Part shown: positions 47,241 through 58,000 of the stretch, piece by piece
Numbering within the stretch: position 1 is the first letter of the stretch
How the letters are laid out: each line of letters begins with the position of its first letter
DNA from: Pogostemon cablin
Taxonomy: Eukaryota > Streptophyta > Magnoliopsida > Lamiales > Lamiaceae
Reading direction: 5' to 3'
NCBI GenBank assembly: GCA_023678885.1
Contig: CM043005.1
Span: forward strand, 6,128,314 to 6,192,313
DNA: 64,000 nt
Notes under the pieces: generated by a model
Databases searched by the model: none
What the model saw: only the letters and a program-made list of their open reading frames with translations
What the model was told of the DNA's origin: nothing
Translations under genes and position numbers: made by a program

Positions 47241-47940
47241 GGATAAAATATTTTTTTTTCACATAAGTTTGGCCATGTACAATTTTTGTCCTCATAAAGA
47301 TAAAATTTGGGCATTTACCCTATTATCTTTATAATTGCACTAATGTTGTCCCGTTTTTGCCGGAATTTGACATTTTTGCAGGAATTGATCACTTGCATGT
47401 CACGTGATCATCGGATTTGACATTTTCCGGCGGGATAAAATATTTTTTTGCCCCGTAAGTTTTATCATGTACAATTTTTGATCCAAAAAAGATAAGATTT
47501 GGGCATTTATCCCAATATCTTTATAATTGCGCCAATATTGTCCCGTTTTCCCAAAATTTGACATTTTCACTGGAATCGATCACGTTCATGTCACGTGATT
47601 ATCGAATTTGGCATTTCCCAGTGAATTTACTGACTTGGCGACACAGTGGCATCCACATCAACAATAATAATAATATTTTAATGATAATTTAATTTAAAAA
47701 ATACCCTCCATCGATGCACTCAGTTTTGACGTCCCTCCACGTGCTTCCACCATCTTTGCAAACTCCCTCTTCTTGTCAATTAGGGGATCCCCATGTACCT
47801 TCTCACCACTATGTCGCTAGGCCGGTAAATTCACTTGAAAATGCCAAATTCAATGATCTCGTGCATATATGTGATCGATTACGGTGAAAATGTCAAATTC
47901 CTTAAAAAACAGGGGAAAATTAGAAAGTGTGAAGTTGAAG
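47241..47940. mobile_element. Probable truncated Mutator-like element
   Basis: Two tandem units of about 200 bp, each starting GGGATAAAATATTTTTTT (47,241 and 47,441), resemble the architecture of the 17,768 element. A partial inverted counterpart (AATGCCAAATT, GATCGATTACGGTGAAAATG) lies at about 47,835-47,930. The right terminus and target duplication are not visible. Confidence 0.5.
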
Positions 47941-47945
47941 TTAGG

Positions 47946-48515
47946 ACGAAGGGAGTACACATTAATTTGACATAAATTTAAAATAAAACCTATAAAAATC
48001 AAATACAAACATAGCTAGGTTATCACTATTCATTGTTTTCAAACTATACGCAAACCCAAAATAAATGTAATCGGTAAATATGAACACGGATCTATGTTTG
48101 TTTTCAATTTTGAAATCCGATTTTTTACTTTAAAAATCCACACTCAAGTTTTCAAAATCTCCCTTATATATATACCTATAATCCCTATTAACACACGACT
48201 CACCTATCTTTTACACATTTTCTCTCTTTAGATAATATATAATGTATACTTTATATCATTCATCTCTTCTTTCACATCAATTAATACATTCTTACACATC
48301 ACCACACATTTCTTACACCTTGATTTTACATAAAGTTAAAACTTACCTACTAAAAATTCAAAGCAAACATATATTACTAATACTATTAACTTATATTTTC
48401 TAAACCCAAACAACCCGAAACAGACATGCGATCTTAAAAAAAATGGAAAACGGATTCTAAATATTAAAAAGTTCCATGAAATAATTTGCTTGAATTATAA
48501 AATAATACATGAACT
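47946..48515. other. AT-rich intergenic stretch
   Basis: No gene or repeat boundary recognised. Confidence 0.4.
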
Positions 48516-48516
48516 A

Positions 48517-48609
48517 CTCTCTCCGTCCCGCCCATATTGCACTGTTTACTGTAACTTTTGTGAGAGCTTTATACAGTCAAACAGTGCAGTTTAACCGGGA
48601 CGGAGGGAG
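48517..48609. mobile_element. Short Stowaway-like MITE (93 bp)
   Basis: Ends CTCTCTCCGTCCCGCC and CGGGACGGAGGGAG, flanked by TA. Nearly the whole unit is an inverted repeat (GCACTGTTTACTGT against ACAGTCAAACAGTGC), so it can fold into one hairpin. Confidence 0.8.
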
Positions 48610-48611
48610 TA

Positions 48612-49340
48612 TGTTGTTTCACACAAACATTCCATGTTACTTAATATTACGTGTGTTAAAAAATTTTGTGGTATCAACCACATGTTGGGTTGGGCATAGT
48701 CACATATATATTTGAAACTTGGAGTATCTATAATAATATAGCCCATATCCAATTTTCCAGCATTAATACTCTACGTTTTGATTCTGTTGAAATATCGTTC
48801 AAATCATTTACGCATTAGTTGATTTTTGGAGTGATGTCTACCTTATGATAGATAACCTATTGGAACTTTAAAGAGTTGAATTCAAATGGACAATTCCCAA
48901 ATAATAAAATTTTATTTACAATATTGATTTTTATGAGTTGAATTCATTTTTCGACTTACAATAAAATAAAATTTTAATTTTAGTCCAAAATATTAAAACG
49001 AGGTCTTATACTTTAAGAAAAAAAAATAAAGTTAAATCTTAATTTGAAATACTTATAAAATTAGTTTTTATTTTAATACCTAAACTAAAAATTAAGTATT
49101 GGTATGAAAAAATTTCATTAATAATTTCATAGGTTGAAACTAAAATCCTCATGGATAATATTTTGGAGATATATTTCGTGCACTCAGTGCACTCAACACC
49201 CATACATATTTGTATTAATTATTTTTAATAATGTAAATATGTATTTTTTTTAATAAATGTATTATCTTTTTATATTCAATTTTTTTATTAAAAAACTAAC
49301 AGAAAAAGATTCGTTAAGAAATCATCAATAAATTGTATAA

Positions 49341-49345
<5 letters not shown>
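48612..49345. other. AT-rich intergenic stretch
   Basis: No gene seen. The motif GTGCACTCAGTGCACTC at about 49,180 resembles the ends of the GTGCACC repeats. Confidence 0.4.

Positions 49346-49348
<3 letters not shown>

Positions 49349-49415
<67 letters not shown>
49349..49415. repeat. (TA)n microsatellite
   Basis: Long TA run directly left of the palindrome arm. Confidence 0.9.
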
Positions 49416-49421
<6 letters not shown>

Positions 49422-49541
49422 AAAAATAGAAAGATTATATATATAATATTAAAATAAAAATATATAAAAATATACAACGATTAACCACATCGCGACACAT
49501 CATATTTTTAAAAGTTATTTATAGTAACGCATTCGCAATTA

Positions 49542-49591
<50 letters not shown>

Positions 49592-49720
49592 TAATTGCGA
49601 ATGCGTTACTATAAATAACTTTTAAAAATATGATGTGTCGCGATGTGGTTAATCGTTGTATATTTTTATATATTTTTATTTTAATATTATATATATAATC
49701 TTTCTATTTTTATTTTTTAT
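49413..49720. repeat. Long palindrome with a (TA)n core
   Basis: The left arm, about 130 bp ending GCGAATTAGTA-like before the TA run, is repeated in perfect inverted order after the run (right arm about 49,591-49,720). The arms include CGATTAACCACATCGCGACA and its complement. The centre (about 49,541-49,592) is a TA run. There is no coding capacity. Confidence 0.85.
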
Positions 49721-50272
49721 TATTATATATTAACATGTATTATTATATCACTATTATATCATAAAATATTTATTCTTATCTACAAAATATCTGATAAGTC
49801 TTTATTCGATTAATTATTTCAAGAAATTAATTATCTAAATATTATAATATATTGAATAAAAAATAGATCCACCATTTAAAATAAATAAATAAATTACACT
49901 CCTTTCATTTTATTATAAGACAACATTTAAAAATTAATTACTCTATTTTTTTTAATTACCGTAAAGCTTCAACTAAAAAAAATAATATTTATAAAATATT
50001 TATTTAACATAAATATTATACTATTTATAATTATATATACAATATTATTTAAGTTAGAAATATATCTAAAATAAAAAATAATGAATATCATGTAACACAC
50101 GGGCAAAAAAAAAACACAAACAATTATATAAATTAATAATTTAACTAAAGCATTTAATTAACATAAATATTTTGCCCATAATAATAATAAAACATATTTA
50201 AACTAATTAATTTTATTTATCTAAAATAAAGTATACTAATTAATCCGTGTAGTACACGGGAGAAAAAAAACT

Positions 50273-50273
50273 A

Positions 50274-50327
<54 letters not shown>
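50273..50327. repeat. (TA)n microsatellite
   Basis: TA run of about 55 bp. Confidence 0.9.
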
Positions 50328-50331
<4 letters not shown>

Positions 50332-50379
50332 AATAAATGTATATATTTTGAATCTAAATTTAAATTCGGAATTTGACTG

Positions 50380-50545
50380 CAGTACACTGGTGCACCTGGA
50401 TAATCTAAACCGTTGGATCAAATTTTTATTTAATCCTAACTACTAAATAAAATAAAATAATTAAATATAAATATAATAACCACCCACCCACCCACCCTAT
50501 CATTAACCTATAAATTCTCAGGTGCATCGAGTGCACCGTATAATA
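50380..50545. repeat. GTGCACC-flanked repeat with CCCA microsatellite
   Basis: The left end reads CACTGGTGCACCTGGAT and the right end AGGTGCATCGAGTGCACC, a loose inverted pair. A CCAC/CCCA run lies at about 50,482-50,497. Confidence 0.4.
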
Positions 50546-50662
50546 ACCCTTAAAGTCGTCCACCATATAATTATTCTATTAGTCCCGTTGATTCCAAAGC
50601 TTGAAAGTGAAAGAAGCTTGTACAATTATAGTCAAGTAAAGTTAATCAACCAATAAGCTTCA

Positions 50663-51188
50663 TCATGTATTTTTTGAATACGCAAGATCTCAATAATGTG
50701 GCAAGAGATTTTGAAATTGATAAGTTTTCAAAGACCGTTATGAAATAATCAAATAATACACTTTATATATTTTAGTAATCTCTCATACAAGAAAATGGAG
50801 AAAAAGTTTATGGCTGGGTTATGGATGTGTGTGGTGTGCCTTATATGGAAAAACAGAAATGATCTAGTGTTCAATGATAGTAAATGGAAAGCAAGTCATG
50901 CAGTAGATGAAGCAAATGTTCAATTATGGTCTTGGTACGCTTGGAAGCTAAAAAATGTTAATCACAAATTAAGCTACAGAAATTTATCTGTTTGTCCTCT
51001 TAATTTTTTTGTATAACTATTTGCTGATTGATTTTGAGTTCTTGGAAAGCATAAATAGTTTAAGTATGTTGCTTTTATAATTAGATAGATGTTGTTGGAT
51101 TTTGTTTTTTTATTTGTAGTTCATTTGTAATTGGGTATTCTCATATTCTTTTGGAATGAAATTTCATTTTCTATAAAAAAAATTAAAA
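50663..51188 (+). mobile_element. 5'-truncated LINE (non-LTR retrotransposon) tail
   Basis: The insert is flanked by a 19-bp duplication AATCAACCAATAAGCTTCA (50644-50662 and 51189-51207) and ends in an A-rich tail. The frame 50795-51016 encodes the C terminus of a plant L1-type polyprotein (CLIWKNRNDLVFNDSKW, LWSWYAWKLKN), the region after the reverse transcriptase. Everything 5' of this is missing, as is typical for aborted target-primed reverse transcription. Confidence 0.88.
50795..51016 (+). pseudogene. C-terminal remnant of LINE ORF2
   Basis: A 73-codon frame with the WKNRND and WYAWKLKN blocks seen at the end of plant LINE reverse transcriptase proteins (zinc-finger RVT region). The ATG is internal to the ancestral protein, so this is not an independent gene. 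The native stop is retained. Confidence 0.8.
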
Positions 51189-51427
51189 AATCAACCAATA
51201 AGCTTCAAAGAGGAAGTAGCTTCAAGCTTGTACAAGTACAATTAGTGTGCAACTTATCTTCCTTTTATAAAATTTAAAAATAGTGATCAACACAATATAA
51301 ATCAAATACTACATTTTTAAAGTAAATTAATTTTTAAATTATAATATTACTCTCCATCATCCCAGAAAATATTTTAACCTAATGAACATGAAGTAAATGT
51401 TTTCATAAGATAAATGTGAAAACATCA

Positions 51428-51764
51428 TAGCGCAATGGTGGAACAATTAATATTGAGGGCTACAAGCGGCAGTGTGGGAGGCTGAAACTCAGTGGGAACC
51501 TGCGGCTCGGTGGGAACCTGCGGCTCGGTGGGAACCTGCGGCTGAGCTAGGGGGAGGGTCAGCATGGAGCAATCACCAGCATGGAGCAATCACTTGGGGA
51601 TCGACTCCTTGTGCGCAGTAGTTAAAGATATTAGGAACCTGTGATCCATTGTGTGGTTACCGCGATTTACTTGGAGGCAGTTCTGAGGGGCCGGGACTGT
51701 TTCCTCGAGGACTAGTCGGGCGTAAGCCCGGAACCTCGGTATTAAAAAAAAAAATATTTTTGAG
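51428..51764 (+). mobile_element. tRNA-derived SINE-like element
   Basis: It starts with an A-box-like TAGCGCAATGGTGGA and has a B-box-like GGGGATCGACTCC further on, then a GC-richer body and a terminal run of A. It contains an 18-bp unit (CTCGGTGGGAACCTGCGG) repeated about three times and a 17-bp unit (AGCATGGAGCAATCACC) repeated twice between the boxes. I could not find a convincing target duplication. Confidence 0.55.
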
Positions 51765-52707
51765 ACGTAATTTTTAAATATATATAATTGCTTTTTTCAA
51801 TCTTGATTAATCAATTCATGTACTCTCCACAAACAAAAAAAAAATAAAAAATGAAGACTACACTCTTGAAATTCATGATTTGGTCTACGTGAGTCACCCC
51901 TGGGAATATTATTAGGGAGAGTGGGACACCACCTAAGAAAGTTTCTGGACCAGAACAATTAATACTCAATTATTCATTTTCCTAAGAAAAATTAATAAAC
52001 GTTGGAGGACGTGGAAATTTTTAACTCAATACAATTTTCCGACATAGGACCTATAGAATTTAGCCACAAAATTATCACGTATTCCATTGTATGTCTTTTC
52101 CATGCCTACTTTATAATGTCAAAGATCATACTATAGAATTCTTTTAGAAGGAAGTCATCATAATGGCAAATTCTACTAAAACATACCTCTATTATTAAAT
52201 ATATACTTTACTAAAATTTAAAAGTATGTACACAAATTACTAAATAATATTTTAATCATTTTATCTTTTACTTAAACACAAACACATTATACATTTAATT
52301 AGTAGAACAATCGAACTCCCCTTCCCTTCAGCCACACCATGCGAATAGAAGAAGAAAGAACATCCCTTCCTTCCAACACACCGCGCGAACAAAAAAAAAA
52401 GGGAAAAGGAGAGAATGCTGAGAGAAAGAATGGAATCGAACACCTTCAATCTACTTCAGGATTTGGTTGAACATGTCCGGGAATATTAAGATTACACGAA
52501 TCGAACAACATGTTGTACATATTCGATTACACGGATCGAACACATATAAATAGCCAACTCAATCTTTTTGTTCGGTCGCAAAAATCGAATAGAAAGGTAT
52601 TTTTCCGTTGCAGCGTCCGAACGATTTGACTTCTCATAATTACAAGGCAGATTTCGCATTGTAGATACGTTAATTAACCTTAAAAATAACTACAAACTAA
52701 AACTTGT
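51765..52707. other. Intergenic stretch
   Basis: No gene recognised. Several TCGAAC/GTTCGA-type motifs with ATTACACG lie near 52,490-52,600. Confidence 0.4.
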
Positions 52708-52708
52708 A

Positions 52709-52911
52709 CTCCCTCCGTCCGGTTCTAAGGTATCCATTTGCTTTTTACACGTGGATTAAGGAGTATTACTATTATATATAAAGTGGGTTGTTGTATTAGA
52801 GGGAAGTGGTGGACCATATTGTCTACTTTTTTACTAAATAGGGGAAATGATTGCCTTTGAATCGGACGCCAAAAATAGTAAAATAGATATCTTAGAAGTG
52901 GACGGATGAAG
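52709..52911. mobile_element. Stowaway-like MITE, second subfamily
   Basis: Ends CTCCCTCCGTCCGG and TGGACGGATGAAG, flanked by TA. It shares the TTTTTACACGTGGATTAAGG block with the copies at 1184 and 17,367. Confidence 0.8.
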
Positions 52912-52913
52912 TA

Positions 52914-53780
52914 TAACTTAATTTCAGAAAGAAGTACTTCCTCAATGTCCTTATCATGATCAATCTTCATATTGATGATTATTGCTTGTTCCATTATATT
53001 ATGGAGGACTATTAAGATTTGTAATTCATGTGATTGAAGTACGTATAGAAATTTGGAGTAAAAATAAAAGAATAATCTTAATTTATAACTTATATATAGG
53101 TATTTATGTCTTAACACGTAATGATATTTTAGTCTTATATATTTACAGAATACATATTGTAAAATTAAGAATACGAATAGTCGCGCCCTTTTAAATTTTC
53201 TTTTGTGCATAAATTTTATGGGGATATTTAAAAATATCCAAAATAATGATTTGTTTTTAAAATTTGATATTGACACAATATTATTTTTCTAAACTTAAAA
53301 ATAATTTATGAATCGAGTCAACTTTTTTGACTTAGCTTGATACATGTAATTTTTAATTGAAAGATCCAAGATTAATATAATAATGTATGGTGAATTAGGT
53401 GAAGGTAATACATATGTAATTCTTTTTAATTGAAATTTAAGGATCAATAAAATTACGCATAGAGACGAGTAGATATGCACCCAAGTTGGTGTGATGTTTC
53501 ATGTAAAGCACAAAATAAAATAATCAAAGAAGAATAAATTCTTATGCCATCGATTTTCTTTGTCACGTTTCATTTAAGATCCTTTATCGCAATTATTCTC
53601 TTATCTTTTATATTGGCTCGGATTCTTTTTGTATTATAGTGTATTTTTCTCTAATATGGATGTGTATAAAAGAAATACACTAAAAAAATAAAAAATAAAA
53701 AAAATTCAGAAACAACAATCATTTATATACCTTCCCAAAAAGTATTACTTTTTTGAAATATAAGATCAACAACAATAATA
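52914..53780. other. AT-rich intergenic stretch
   Basis: A 183-codon minus-strand frame overlaps this region and the adjacent MITE. Its composition (Phe, Tyr, Leu, Lys) is that of random AT-rich DNA, and I do not accept it as a gene. Confidence 0.5.
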
Positions 53781-53782
53781 TA

Positions 53783-54044
53783 CTCCTATTTCTTTTTTCG
53801 AAAGTGTATCTGTCCCTTGATTATAAAGTAACTTTTCATACTCCATATAATACTCATTTCCTCAAAGATTATTATTTACTTTTTGCATGAAAATAAAAAA
53901 CTATTATTTTATGTTTATTGAGTAGTTGTATTAATAATGAGCGATGTATTATAAGTAGGATTGTTTTATTATAAAAGAAAAAAAATAAGTATCTTTGAAA
54001 TGAACCTTCAAAATAGTAAAATATGGGCGTTTGATGTGGTGGAG
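53783..54044. mobile_element. Stowaway-like MITE, eroded
   Basis: Ends CTCCTATTTC and GTGGTGGAG are flanked by TA. The internal block TTATTTACTTTTTGCATG resembles the other copies. Low similarity makes the call moderate. Confidence 0.5.
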
Positions 54045-54559
54045 TATTAAAAGAATGCTAATACTACTGTTCACCTGGGTGCACCCCATGATACGGTTCA
54101 TCCACTTTCAAAAATGTATGCAATTATGAACAAAAACATATTATACAATTATGAACAAAAGTGTATACATTTTGTTAGTGAATTTTGTGTTAATTTTTTT
54201 TAATGAAAAATTAAGCGTAAAAAAATATACAGTTATTAAAAAACATGTATATATTATTGAATAAAAAGTTATACACATATGAATACTAGTTTTTTAATGA
54301 AAAATTGAATGTAAAAAAAATATACCATTATTAAGAAACATGTATACAATATAGAATAAAAAGTTATATACGTATATGTATATACTCCCATCCCGTCCCG
54401 GTGCATTGGATATCAACCCTTAAAAGAAATTCTGGTTTTATGATTATTACTTTTTTCTTTCTTAAATATCCATCATTTAATTAACGATATCATGATTAAT
54501 TTACTAATGCCGGATAAATCTTAGTGATATACAAGTAATGAATGCAATTTGCCAATGAA

Positions 54560-55092
54560 ATAATAGAGGTATAATTCGAGATGGATATTTGTGGATGCAT
54601 TACATTACGTACAACTTTTACATCCATCTCCACCTTCAAACCGTCCGCGGACTACGATTCCTCTTCTCTCGAAGCTTCTTTCTCACTTGTAACAAAAACA
54701 CTACACCCACACCCACAAGATTCATTCGCCACTCCGACAACATTATTCTTCACAAAGGTAACATTTTTCTTGATCGATTGAATGCCTTCAAATCACTGGA
54801 ACATGAAAGCCATGAGTCCCACCTGCTTTTTTGAGGGCTGCAATCTCCCCCCTTCTCTCTCTCTTCCCCCCAGTATGTATAAGTTGGTGAATCTCGCGAC
54901 CTATACGATTTTCAGACATTTATTCATGTTTTCTTTTTCTTTTTCATGGGTTTGTGTGTTCAGGAAAGGGTGTTTGAGGAGTGAGGTTGGATGACGTGGC
55001 AACCAATTAATTACCTGGCTGGTTCGATTCACTGATCAGAGATGGTGATTTGAGGTGGTCAGATATATCTAATCGATCATCATTTTCCTGCC
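54560..55092 (+). promoter_or_regulatory. Probable 5' UTR and promoter of the MATE gene
   Basis: Compared with neighbouring DNA this stretch is less AT-rich and contains pyrimidine-rich blocks (CTCCCCCCTTCTCTCTCTC near 54,843) typical of leaders. Short upstream open frames start at 54,581 and 54,782. Whether a 5' UTR intron is present cannot be told from sequence alone. Confidence 0.4.
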
Positions 55093-58000
55093 ATGGCGGA
55101 GAAAGATTGTGGCTTGACCACTGATAATCGGATTCCACCTCTGTTCGTGTTCTTCAAGGATGTCAGGTACAATTTTGTCTTCTTTCATCTCAGTCTCCAT
55201 TTTTTCCACTTAATTTATCATAACTATACCAACATGCAGCTGGGTTTTGATGTTAATGAGATTTTTGTTGTGTTTATGAAATTTCTAATTTGACATGATT
55301 TTCTTGTTTTTGTGAAACAAATTTGGGTGGAGAAGGGAGTGTGTGTAAATCATTTTGTTAATGTTTGTGAGCAGTTCAGTGTTTAAAGTTGATGATCTTG
55401 GTGTGGAGATAGCAAGAATTGCTGTACCAGCAGCATTAGCTTTGACAGCTGATCCTATTGCTTCTCTGGTTGATACTGCATTTATTGGCCAAATTGGTAA
55501 CAACCTCTTAATCTTAATCATTAACAACGTTTTTCTTGCCTAGAATGAATGAAATCAAGATTATAATAGTGATTATCTCAAAGTACAGGTCCAGTTGAGC
55601 TTGCTGCAGTAGGAGTTTCAATTGCTTTGTTCAATCAGGTTTCAAGAATTGCAATATTCCCACTAGTCAGTGTTACCACCTCTTTTGTTGCTGAAGAGGA
55701 TGCAATGACCGAATCGACGGACTGCGAAAGCTTGGAGAAGGCGCCGGGTACAGCCGGTGAGACCAAAATGTTGATACCAAGAAAGGGTATGCTGAATCAA
55801 TCCTATTGTGTAGTTGCTTTGTTTTACTTCATTATTACAAAGATATTGACATGTGTATGCATGTTTCAGATTGTAAGAGTTTAGAAATAGGTAAGGATGA
55901 TGGGCAGGGAAAGAAGCAGATTGCATCAGCATCTTCAGCACTCTTCATTGGTGGACTTCTTGGTCTAATCCAAGCTGCATTCTTGATTCTTACAGCTAGG
56001 CCTTTACTACGTTTCATGGGAATCAAATCTGTAAGTGTTTTTTGTTTTCTGGTTTTTCGATCCAGAGTAGCCGGTTTGATTGAGAATTATTCTGTAGGAT
56101 TCAGAAATGTTATGCCCCGCAGAAGAGTACTTGAAACTCAGATCACTGGGTGCTCCTGCAGTTCTTCTGTCTCTGTCTATGCAGGGCGTTTTTCGTGGCT
56201 TAAAGGACACGAAAACTCCGCTCTATGCAACAGGTAAGAACTACATACATCTAAATATCCTTACAAATTGCATCTAAAAACAGAGATAGTCATAAGATGA
56301 TTGATGTTGTTATGTGGATGCCATCCAGTTATTGGTGATTCAGCAAACATTATATTGGACCCAATTTTCATATTTGTTTTCAAGATGGGTGTCCAGGGCG
56401 CGGCCACTGCACATGTGATGTCTCAGTAAGTCGAACGAGCATCAATGCAATAAATGCTGAGTCATATATCCGTCATGACATGTGCTGGTTTTGTTGCAGG
56501 TATTTGATTTCAGCAATACTATTCTGGAGACTAAGGGAACAAGTGGATCTTCTACCTCCGAGTCTAAAATACCTACAATTCGAGCGTTTTCTTAAAAACG
56601 GTGAGCTAGAGTGAGACCACATTGATTAGTTCTACTGCAGTCTCATTGGTTGACAATTAACATGAGAGAATTGGTGTCTGTGACGTAGGATTTCTGCTGC
56701 TTACGAGGGTGATAGCGGTAACATTCTGCGTTACATTGGCTGCATCATTGGCTGCAAGGCTCGGATCCACACAAATGGCAGCATTTCAGGTTTGCTTGCA
56801 AGTTTGGCTGGCTACTTCTCTTCTTGCTGATGGTTTGGCTGTTGCTGGACAGGTAACTCATCATCTCTCTTATTTTCTCTTTCATCATATTGCTCCAAAG
56901 AGACTTGAGAGAGAGAGTTTTCCAGTCTCCAATTTTGTCTTAGCATCTACCTAATCTTAGCTAACTTGCTTCAGACAATACTAGCAAGTGCATTTGCCAG
57001 AAATGACTACGACTGCGCGGCTGTCGCAGCATCCCGAGTGCTGCAGGTAACATCATAAATATAATATCTACTCTTTCCATTCCAAAGAAGCTTCTGCCTT
57101 GTGTAAACTAAGAAATGCACTTTTTAGACATTATGGGGTTAATATTGATACTTTTGGGTAATAAATAATGCGTAAACTATGTTATGTGCATTGGGAGGAA
57201 TGGCATTATTAAAATAAAATGTATTTGCGTTGAATAAGAAAAGTTTTGTGTAATGGGTGGACTAGAAAAATGTGAAAGATAGCATAACGAAGCAGGGGCT
57301 TGGAGATTTTATAAGTTGTGAACTATTTTTAAGATTGAACTCGAAAATGTTATAGGTTAACATGAAATACAGGTCTATAGAGAAGCATATAGCTTTAACT
57401 TTTATAGTATTATTCTGTAATTTTAAGGGTAGATTCAACATTTTGGAAAGATGATTGATTAAGGAAAGAGCATATGTTAGGAAGTGGGCCCTTGACCAAG
57501 CCTGCCTAGCCCACCTAGCCTGGGCGGCCCCCATGGCGGCCCAGGAAGCTGCGGGTCGCTGCCCCGGCCCGCCCCTAACAAGGCCTGCAGGCCATGCACC
57601 CCCAACCTTCAGGCAAAGGGGTTGTAAATCCATCTGCCTGCAGGATGCTGCCAGGGGGAATCGAACCCCTGACCTTTAGGTATAAAGGAGTACTTATGTC
57701 TCTTACTGGTGGTAAAAGGAGACATAAGTACTCCTTTATACCTAAAGGTCAGGGGTTCGATTCTCCCTGGCAGCATCCTGCAGGCAGATGGATTTACAAC
57801 CCCTTTGCCAAGGTTGGGGGTGCGGCCTGCAGGCCTTGTTAGGGGCGGCCGGGGCAGCGACCCGCAGCGTCCTGGGCCGCCATGGGGGCCGCCCAGGCTA
57901 GGTGGGCTAGGCAGGCTTGGTCAAGGGCCCACTTCCTAACAGCAGACATGTAATAAATAACTTGATCCTTCACTACACTGTTTGCAGTTGGGGTTAGTTC

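Noticed and set aside
48517..48609. microRNA precursor
   Set aside because: The hairpin is explained by a short MITE with TA duplication; MITE hairpins often mimic precursors.
52725..53276. 183-codon minus-strand frame
   Set aside because: Overlaps a MITE, biased to Phe/Tyr/Lys/Leu as expected from AT-rich DNA, no motif.
57455..57842. Pro/Ala-rich frames and a tRNA gene in MATE intron 9
   Set aside because: The frames are readings of the foldback arms. Only a B-box-like segment is present, with no full tRNA cloverleaf.
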